Origin: Hyphomicrobiales bacterium
GTDB taxonomy: Bacteria; Pseudomonadota; Alphaproteobacteria; Rhizobiales; Aestuariivirgaceae
Direction of reading: 5' to 3'
Assembly: GCA_003151375.1 (NCBI GenBank)
Contig: PLXI01000067.1
Span: forward strand, 453-11,130
Length of the DNA: 10,678 nucleotides
Within the stretch, counting starts at the first letter, position 1, and every line of letters begins with the position of its first letter. Below the pieces are notes generated by a model, which saw only the letters and a program-made list of their open reading frames with translations, made no database searches and was not told the origin of the DNA. The position numbers and the translations under genes are program-made. Positions 5,860-10,678 of the stretch are shown here, in pieces.

Positions 5860-6225
5860 TTAGCTGCGATTTCGTGTTTCGAATGGCCGTGTCACGGTTG
5901 CAGTGATGCTGGCCAAAGTGGGTTGTGGACCTTCCGCGCGGCTCATTTCAGCGCCATCCAAAAACATAACAAACGTCGGGGTACCTTCAATTGCGTAAGC
6001 GCTAGCCAATTCGGTCTCAACAGGGGTGTTAACCCGAAAGAATTTTTGCTTTGAATGAAGCTTCTCGGCCACCTGCTGCAAAATAGGTTCAATGGCCCGA
6101 CAAAATCCGCAGCCATACGACATGAATTCCACCACTATTGGGCCTGTTCCTTCCAAAACCAGTTGGCGAAACGTAGTCTCGGTGACAGTTTTGATTGTGT
6201 CTGAACTGGCAGAAGAAATTTGCAT
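5860..6225 (-). CDS. Thioredoxin family protein with CGFC active site
   Basis: This cytoplasmic 121-residue protein has a thioredoxin fold. The order is right: a strand IVVEF, the active site C39-G-F-C42, a helix, then cis-proline P83 in EGTPTFVMF. It differs from housekeeping thioredoxin in two ways. The Trp before the first Cys is Gly (YGCGFC), and CGPC is CGFC, so redox potential and partners probably differ. It is the first gene of a three-gene unit with the DCC protein and the CDF transporter. No Shine-Dalgarno is visible before the ATG at 6225, and the -10 element of its perfect EcfG-type promoter ends only eight bases upstream. The transcript may therefore be leaderless. No alternative Met occurs before residue 35, inside the fold, so the ATG at 6225 is the only sensible start. 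Confidence 0.9.
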   Translation of the reverse strand: MQISSASSDTIKTVTETTFRQLVLEGTGPIVVEFMSYGCGFCRAIEPILQQVAEKLHSKQKFFRVNTPVETELASAYAIEGTPTFVMFLDGAEMSRAEGPQPTLASITATVTRPFETRNRS

Positions 6226-6233
6226 TTAGTCAG

Positions 6234-6259
6234 AACGGCGCAACTGTCATCTAAGTTCC
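6234..6259 (-). promoter_or_regulatory. EcfG-type stress promoter of the thioredoxin/DCC/CDF unit
   Basis: On the minus strand GGAAC (6259-6255) is followed after exactly 17 bases by CGTT (6237-6234), a perfect match to GGAAC-N16/17-CGTT. The start codon begins at 6225, so transcription would begin at or almost at the ATG. Confidence 0.7.
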
Positions 6260-6333
6260 AATTCTATACAAACAAATAAAATTAAGATGGAAGAAGCCCG
6301 CAATGACAATCGCCCATGCCGCTGCTGAATTGT

Positions 6334-6359
6334 GGAACCTTTGTTGGGGCTGAGCAGTT
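6334..6359 (+). promoter_or_regulatory. EcfG-like promoter of the DUF1269/ATPase unit
   Basis: GGAAC (6334-6338, continuing as GGAACC) is followed after 17 bases by AGTT (6356-6359), three of four matches to the -10 consensus. It lies about 110 bases before the ATG at 6469 and is back to back with the promoter at 6234-6259, so both divergent units would be controlled together. The leader of roughly 100 bases shows no other feature I can support. Confidence 0.5.
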
Positions 6360-6468
6360 TTAAACATAGCTAGCCGTAGGTCACCGCCATCAATGGTCGA
6401 TGTGGCCGAATGGTTCGCTCGCAAAACAAACCATAGGGCGCAGACCCCTCAATCCAAAGGATCACCAC

Positions 6469-7011
6469 ATGGAAAAGCTCGATTCAACCGTCGCTGTATT
6501 CGACAGCCACGCCGATGCCGAAAAAGCTATCAAAAAGCTGAACGCCGCTGGCTTTGATATGAAGAGCCTCAGCTTGGTGGGTAAAGGCTACCATACCGAT
6601 GAGAAAGTCTTGGGCTTCTATAATGCTGGAGACCGGATTAAGTTCTGGGGCACACGGGGTGCATTCTGGGGCGGTTTCTGGGGCCTTTTCTTTGGAGGGG
6701 TGTTCCTCTCCTTACCGGTCATCGGTCCCGTTATTGCGCTTGGATATGTTGCAGCTATAATTGTGTCGGCCGTTGAAAGCGCTGTGTTGATTGGCGGTAT
6801 GAGCGCACTCGGCGCTGCCCTCTACAGCATTGGCATCCCTAAGAACAGTATCATTCAGTATGAAGACGACCTGAAGGCCGATAGCTTTCTTGTGATGGCA
6901 CATGGCACCACAGGAGAAATCGCGCGCGCCAAAACAGCGCTCGAAACAACCAATCCCAAGCGTGTCGACATGCATTTTGGTGCCAAGGTCGGTAGCCCCG
7001 CAATGGTCTGA
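6469..7011 (+). CDS. DUF1269-type membrane protein with GS17M-like N-terminal domain
   Basis: This 180-residue protein has three parts. Residues 1-45 (VAVFDSHADAEKAIKKLNAAGFDMKSLSLVGKGYH) resemble the general stress protein 17M-like alpha-beta domain. Residues about 60-125 form a glycine- and Trp-rich hydrophobic segment (FWGTRGAFWGGFWGLFFGG, then LPVIGPVIALGYVAAIIV), likely a membrane hairpin. The end (IIQYEDDLKADSFLVMAHGTTGEIARAK) is a second small alpha-beta domain typical of DUF1269 proteins. The family has no defined biochemical role. The ATG at 6469 is chosen for AAGGA seven to eight bases upstream; the open frame extends to 6400 without a ribosome site. The ATPase gene begins 21 bases after its stop, so the two are almost surely cotranscribed. 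The product could modulate the pump, but that is inference from position. Confidence 0.86.
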   Translation: MEKLDSTVAVFDSHADAEKAIKKLNAAGFDMKSLSLVGKGYHTDEKVLGFYNAGDRIKFWGTRGAFWGGFWGLFFGGVFLSLPVIGPVIALGYVAAIIVSAVESAVLIGGMSALGAALYSIGIPKNSIIQYEDDLKADSFLVMAHGTTGEIARAKTALETTNPKRVDMHFGAKVGSPAMV

Positions 7012-7032
7012 TTGCCGTCGGAACACGTAATC

Positions 7033-9375
7033 ATGGGTGAACCACAAAATTTGGCCAACATCGCTACTACGACTGGTTTGACTGGCGTGGAAGCGAGCCG
7101 CCGCTTGGCCGTCGACGGGCCTAATATGGTTGCAGATGCCATTCACCATCCGATGGTAGATGCTCTCAAGAAATTTTGGGCACCGATCCCTTGGATGCTC
7201 GAAGCGGCTATTGTGTTGCAATTGGCGATCGGTGATTATGTCGAGGCATCGGTCGTTGCACTTCTTCTGGTATTCAACGCGGGCCTAGCGTTGTTTCAAG
7301 AAAACCGTGCGCAGGCAACGCTCGATGCCCTAAAATCGCGCCTCGCTGTCAGCGCATCCGTCCGGCGAGATGGGCAATGGAAAAACGTTCTGGCCAAGGA
7401 TCTTGTCAAAGGCGATGTGGTCAAACTGTCGCTTGGCGCTGTGGTTCCTGCCGATCTTCGATTGATTGAGGGATCAGTGCTCGTTGATCAGTCAATGTTG
7501 ACTGGCGAGTCTGTGCCCAGCGATGCGGGGCCAGGTTTTGTAACCTACGCGGGTGCTCTGATCCGCCGTGGCGAAGCCGTGGCGGAGATCATTGCCACTG
7601 GCGTACATACTAAATTCGGCAAAACTGCTGAACTCATCCGAACGGCCCAAGGCGACAGCACTGAACAGAAAGCCATCTTCGGTGTAGTGCGCAACTTGGC
7701 GATTTTCAATGGCGTGGTAACCTTGGTCTTGACCAGTTATGCGTTTCTCATTGCAATGCCGTTGACCCAAATTGTGCCTTTGGTTCTGGTTGCTGTGCTG
7801 GCTTCAATTCCTGTTGCACTGCCTTCGATGTTCACCTTGGCCGCGACCGTTGGGGCACGTGCTTTAGCTGCTCACGGCGTGTTGCCAACACGGCTCTCAG
7901 CACTGGACGAAGCTGCGGGGATCGATATTTTGTGTGTTGATAAGACAGGGACACTGACACGTAATGAACTGGCAGTGACTGAGTGCCAGCAGTTTGCGGG
8001 CCATAGCGAAGCGCAAGTTCTTGCACTCGCAGCACTAGCCAGTTCTGATGGCGGGGCTGACCCATTAGATGCTGCCATTCGTGCGAAGGCCGCTTCCGAG
8101 CCTGCTGAAGCAGTGCCTTGGAAGCTGGTGAAATTCACGCCATTTAATCCGGCCAAAAAAATGTCAGAGGCCCAGGCGATTGACACGCAGGGACATCAAA
8201 CACGAGTCGTCAAAGGCGCTTTTGAGATTGTAGCTGGAATCTCGACGCCAAACCCAGAAGCTGTTTCCATCGTCGCCGAATTGCAAGCCAAGGGCTATCG
8301 TGTTCTTGGCGTTGCCGTTGGTGCAGCAGAGCCCTTGCAGCTTGTCGGTGTTATTGCACTCAGCGATCCACCACGTACAGATTCCGCTGCGATGGTGGCG
8401 CAATTGAACGCGTTGGGGGTGCGCACCTTGATGCTGACAGGAGACGCCCCCATAACCGCCCGCGTTGTAGCCGAGGCAGTTGGCATCAAAGGTGCAATCT
8501 ACTCAACTGTGCCGCTGGCATCCGACATCAAGGCCGAGGATTTCGGCGTGTTCGCTGGCGTTTTGCCGGAGGACAAATACGCGCTCGTCAAATCGCTACA
8601 AAAAAGTGGCCACAAAGTCGGCATGTGTGGCGACGGCACCAATGATGCCCCCGCCCTTAAACAGGCCCAAATGGGGATAGCCGTTCTTTCAGCAACCGAC
8701 GTGGCCAAGTCGGCTGCTGGCTTGGTGCTGACTGAACAGGGTCTCGGTGGGGTGGTCTTTGCGATTAACGAAGGGCGAACAACGTTCCAACGAATTCTGA
8801 CCTATACGTTGCGATCGATTATTCATAAAGTGGCACAAGTCCTCTTCCTGTTCATTGGCCTGGTTATGACTGGGGCGGCCGTGCTCACACCTCTGCTGAT
8901 GGTATTGATGATGTTGGCCGGAGATTTCTTTGCACTATCTTCGTCAACTGACAACGTGCGGGCCTCGTCAAAGCCCAATGTCTGGAGGATTGGCAATTTG
9001 ACCCTTGCTGGAATCATTCTGGGTGTTTGCGACTTGATCTTCTGCACCGCCAGCTTGGGCATTGGGCGCTTTGGCCTCGGACTGGATAATGCCCACTTGC
9101 AGACTCTGACCGTCATTACTTTAGTCTTCAGTGGCCAAGCCGTATTTTACGTTTCGCGTGAGCGGCGGCACCTTTGGAATTCGGTGCCAGGAAAATGGCT
9201 CTTGGCTGGATCGGCCCTTGAGATCGGGCTCTTTAGCACTCTGGCGACGCAGGGCATTCTTATGTCGCCATTACCGATTGCTATTGTGGCTGGCGTAGTT
9301 CTCTGCGCTGCTCTTCTCGCATTGGTTCTCGATTTGGTTAAAGTGACGTTGTTTTCGAAACTGGCAATAGCGTAG
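7033..9375 (+). CDS. P3A-type plasma-membrane proton-efflux P-type ATPase
   Basis: This inner-membrane ATP-driven proton pump is related to plant and fungal plasma-membrane H+-ATPases. It has 780 residues from the ATG at 7033. The order is complete: N-terminal GLTGVEASRRLAVDGPN, PIPWMLEAAI in helix 1, actuator TGES (157-160), phosphorylation motif DKTGTLT with Asp303, nucleotide-binding FTPFNPAKKMSEA and VKGAFE, MLTGD (467-471), GDGTNDAPALK (533-543), and about ten membrane helices. LAGDFF carries Asp631 in helix 6, at the position of the proton-binding Asp of plant pumps. No heavy-metal domain or CPC motif is present, arguing against P1B; IPVALP and the FxPF(D/N)P motif favour P3A. It ends shortly after helix 10, without the long autoinhibitory tail of plant enzymes. 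A TTG at 7012 would add seven residues; neither start has a strong ribosome site. It is the second gene after the DUF1269 protein. Confidence 0.95.
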   Translation: MGEPQNLANIATTTGLTGVEASRRLAVDGPNMVADAIHHPMVDALKKFWAPIPWMLEAAIVLQLAIGDYVEASVVALLLVFNAGLALFQENRAQATLDALKSRLAVSASVRRDGQWKNVLAKDLVKGDVVKLSLGAVVPADLRLIEGSVLVDQSMLTGESVPSDAGPGFVTYAGALIRRGEAVAEIIATGVHTKFGKTAELIRTAQGDSTEQKAIFGVVRNLAIFNGVVTLVLTSYAFLIAMPLTQIVPLVLVAVLASIPVALPSMFTLAATVGARALAAHGVLPTRLSALDEAAGIDILCVDKTGTLTRNELAVTECQQFAGHSEAQVLALAALASSDGGADPLDAAIRAKAASEPAEAVPWKLVKFTPFNPAKKMSEAQAIDTQGHQTRVVKGAFEIVAGISTPNPEAVSIVAELQAKGYRVLGVAVGAAEPLQLVGVIALSDPPRTDSAAMVAQLNALGVRTLMLTGDAPITARVVAEAVGIKGAIYSTVPLASDIKAEDFGVFAGVLPEDKYALVKSLQKSGHKVGMCGDGTNDAPALKQAQMGIAVLSATDVAKSAAGLVLTEQGLGGVVFAINEGRTTFQRILTYTLRSIIHKVAQVLFLFIGLVMTGAAVLTPLLMVLMMLAGDFFALSSSTDNVRASSKPNVWRIGNLTLAGIILGVCDLIFCTASLGIGRFGLGLDNAHLQTLTVITLVFSGQAVFYVSRERRHLWNSVPGKWLLAGSALEIGLFSTLATQGILMSPLPIAIVAGVVLCAALLALVLDLVKVTLFSKLAIA

Positions 9376-9942
9376 GCTGTCAGATCAATAAAAGATGGGC
9401 TCAACCGGACAACACAACTTGATTATTTCATTGGTGTTTTGCATTTAGACGGAACCATATCCAGAGTTTACAAAGTGGTTTGAGCATTCGTTGGGTTCGA
9501 ATCTCGCAATGCCATTGCCGCAAGCGAAGCGATGCACAATCATTTTTCAACATTGTCCGTCGTCAGATAAATATGAACTTCTTGCGGCCTGATTGAATGG
9601 CGGATCTGGCGCAACTTAGGTTTCTTTTTTGGCGGCTGCTTGCGGTAATGCGAGCGCCGCTTCCAAGAGATCACCGTAAGCGGCAGCGGAAACCGCGAAC
9701 GAACTGGAAGTCCACTCCTGGCCCATAGCGGAAGATCCGCATCACCTCGCCTACGTTCGCTAAGGGTCAGAAACGGACTTGCCTTCCTAGTTGTTGCCAA
9801 GCGTTGAGGAACTGACGCGACAACTCGATGCTAGTCAATCCCGGAGGCGAAAAGATAAATCACGAGCTATCTCGCTCGATTTCAACGTGCACTCAATCAA
9901 TGTTGGCCATCAAGTGCGCTTCTCAGGCAGAGTTAGGCACTC
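9376..9942. other. Gene-poor region downstream of the proton ATPase
   Basis: No intact gene is supported here. The open frame 9540-9800 on the minus strand is Arg/Pro-rich, matches no family I recognise and overlaps the inverted repeat at 9706-9783. The plus-strand frames starting near 9791 and 9828 lack protein-like features. No clear hairpin with a T-run follows the ATPase stop. A short stretch at 9492-9507 resembles the T-arm of a tRNA, but no complete tRNA can be folded around it. Together with the decayed gene at 9943-10298 this looks like eroded sequence. Confidence 0.6.
9706..9783. repeat. Imperfect inverted repeat of a TCCGCT-like intergenic element
   Basis: The arm at 9706-9730 (core AAGTCCACTCCTGGCCCATA) and the complement of 9758-9783 (core AAGTCCGTTTCTGACCCTTA) match at 18 of 23 positions in opposite orientation, with 27 bases between them. 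The core is close to the GTCCGCTTTTGGCCCAAAGCGGAC type of sequence that I recall as scattered in proteobacterial intergenic DNA. Two facing copies could fold into a long hairpin. Whether it is a mobile-type repeat or a relic of one cannot be told from a single window. Confidence 0.4.
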
Positions 9943-10298
9943 TTATGTTTGCTTCACATTTTCCAGCGCCAGCATCACACCTTCAGCAAACCATTGGCGG
10001 TAACGAATTTTGCTATTGAGAATTTAGGGTCAGCGTCCTTGGCGCGGGATATCTACCTTCGTGCCATGCTCAGATCCCCCATCTGACCGTAGCGAGCAAC
10101 AAGTCAGGTCAACATTCAGGCAAGTGGTATAGGAGTCATCTTAATATTCGCCGCTGCTACTTTGTAGCAACCCAACATGTAAAGCGCAAAAGCGCCTTTG
10201 TGCTCATACCATGGTGGATGAATTGGATTAAGTTTAATGGTCCTGTTCATCCAATTCAACGCGACAGCGGGTCTCTGCCGGTTGTACGGCGCTCTCAA
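9943..10298 (-). pseudogene. Decayed TPR-protein C-terminus
   Basis: The longest open piece (10298-10116) encodes VALNWMNRTIKLNPIHPPWY followed by EHKGAFALYMLGCYKVAAANI. This has the pattern of tetratricopeptide repeats found near the end of TPR-containing adenylate cyclases and transcriptional regulators (AIRLNP-PPWY-GxALYxxGRYEEA). The same frame continues past TGA at 10116-10118, TGA at 10104-10106 and TAG at 10053-10055, still reading TPR-like sequence (LVARYGQMGDLSMARR, then ISRAKDADPKFSIAKFV). A shift near 9990 continues it to a TAA at 9943-9945. Three in-frame stops plus a shift indicate a dead gene. Its upstream part is missing: a stop codon and the permease gene end directly abut it. 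The TPR call rests on pattern only; the parent family is uncertain. Confidence 0.55.
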
Positions 10299-10306
10299 TT
10301 ATCCCG

Positions 10307-10678
10307 CTATTCTTTGATACTGCCCACCAGACCGTTGATGAAGTAACGCTGCAAAAAGACAAAAATGACGACGACCGGCATTGTTGTGATCAACACGCCC
10401 ATCATTGCGACATTCGGCGTGATCTGCGCGCGCTGTGTTATCATCGCCGAGAGGGCGACTGGTAGTACGCGGAGGTCAATAGTCGTTGTCGCCACAAGCG
10501 GCCATATATACATGTTCCAAGCCGTCAGTATCGTGATTGAGACATATGCTGCAATCGCCGGACCAGAGATTGGTATCACGATGAGGACAAACAGCTGTCC
10601 CCAGTTGGCTCCGTCCATCCGTGCGGCATCAAGCAACTCATCGGAAATTCCTGCGTAGAACTGTCGAAAAACAAAGAC
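10307..10678 (-). CDS. Sugar ABC transporter permease, MalG/UgpE type (C-terminal 123 residues)
   Basis: This is one of two inner-membrane permease subunits of a carbohydrate (CUT1-type) ABC importer. The frame is open to the window edge and ends at a TAG at 10309-10307. FRQFYAGISDELLDAARMDGANWGQLFVLIVIP contains the EAA loop (DAARxDGA.......IVIP) that contacts the ATPase subunit, in the form typical of MalG/UgpE-like proteins. It is followed by two hydrophobic segments (AAYVSITILTAWNMYIWPL and VAMMGVLITTMPVVVIFVF) and the usual end QRYFINGLVGSIKE. About half of a normal 270-280 residue subunit is visible, the start lying outside the window. The substrate cannot be read from this part. Partner permease, binding protein and ATPase should lie beyond the edge. 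It shows no link to the stress genes to its left, from which decayed sequence separates it. Confidence 0.92.
   Translation of the reverse strand, partial: VFVFRQFYAGISDELLDAARMDGANWGQLFVLIVIPISGPAIAAYVSITILTAWNMYIWPLVATTTIDLRVLPVALSAMITQRAQITPNVAMMGVLITTMPVVVIFVFLQRYFINGLVGSIKE

Noticed and set aside
6391..6468. tRNA-Leu/Ser-like D-arm sequence GTGGCCGAATGGTT
   Set aside because: No matching T-arm, anticodon stem or acceptor stem follows; chance likeness in the leader of the DUF1269 gene.
9451..9476. GGAACC downstream of the ATPase as an EcfG promoter
   Set aside because: No CGTT-like element at 16 or 17 bases and no gene follows.
9432..9514. Possible tRNA: T-arm-like GGGTTCGAATC with weakly pairing ends
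   Set aside because: No D-arm or anticodon stem can be formed and the T-stem needs wobbles and a mismatch.
9540..9800. 86-codon Arg/Pro-rich frame on the minus strand
   Set aside because: No family likeness, no convincing start, overlaps the inverted repeat and lies in eroded sequence.

Overview
The window looks like chromosome from an alphaproteobacterium, probably Hyphomicrobiales-like, of moderate GC. The evidence is the protein families (DUF3775, DUF1269, a P3A-type proton ATPase, a MalG-type sugar permease) and repeated promoter-like sites of the form GGAAC-N16/17-CGTT. That form is the consensus of EcfG, the general stress response sigma factor of Alphaproteobacteria. No phage, insertion sequence, CRISPR array or RNA gene was found.

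Layout. At the left edge, on the minus strand, lie the arginine/ornithine antiporter gene arcD (60-1511, GTG start) and the first 21 codons of arginine deiminase arcA (1-63), overlapping by ATGA. On the plus strand follows a small His/Met-rich lipoprotein gene (1761-2042) with a strong terminator hairpin. A DUF3775 gene (2400-2840, minus) is divergent from a two-gene unit on the plus strand: an exported Ala-rich helical protein (3108-3656) and an HdeD/DUF308 membrane protein (3714 onward). The HdeD gene carries a one-base frameshift near 4155-4160. Converging on it is a minus-strand unit: thioredoxin-like (6225-5860), DCC-family DUF393 protein (5857-5303) and a cation diffusion facilitator (5257-4286, TTG start). 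Divergent from that is a DUF1269 protein (6469-7011) followed by a full P3A proton-efflux ATPase (7033-9375). The region 9376-10302 holds no intact gene: it contains an inverted repeat and a decayed TPR-protein remnant. The right edge carries the C-terminal 123 residues of a sugar ABC permease (10307-10678, minus).

How the genes fit together. Three perfect EcfG-type promoters stand before arcD, the Ala-rich/HdeD unit and the thioredoxin/DCC/CDF unit. Near matches stand before DUF3775 and before DUF1269/ATPase. The simplest reading is a stress-response island under the general stress sigma factor. Its content leans toward acid and energy stress: arginine deiminase pathway (ammonia and ATP), HdeD, proton ATPase, cation export and thiol redox. 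This regulatory reading is inferred from sequence motifs alone. No sigma factor, PhyR or NepR gene lies in the window.
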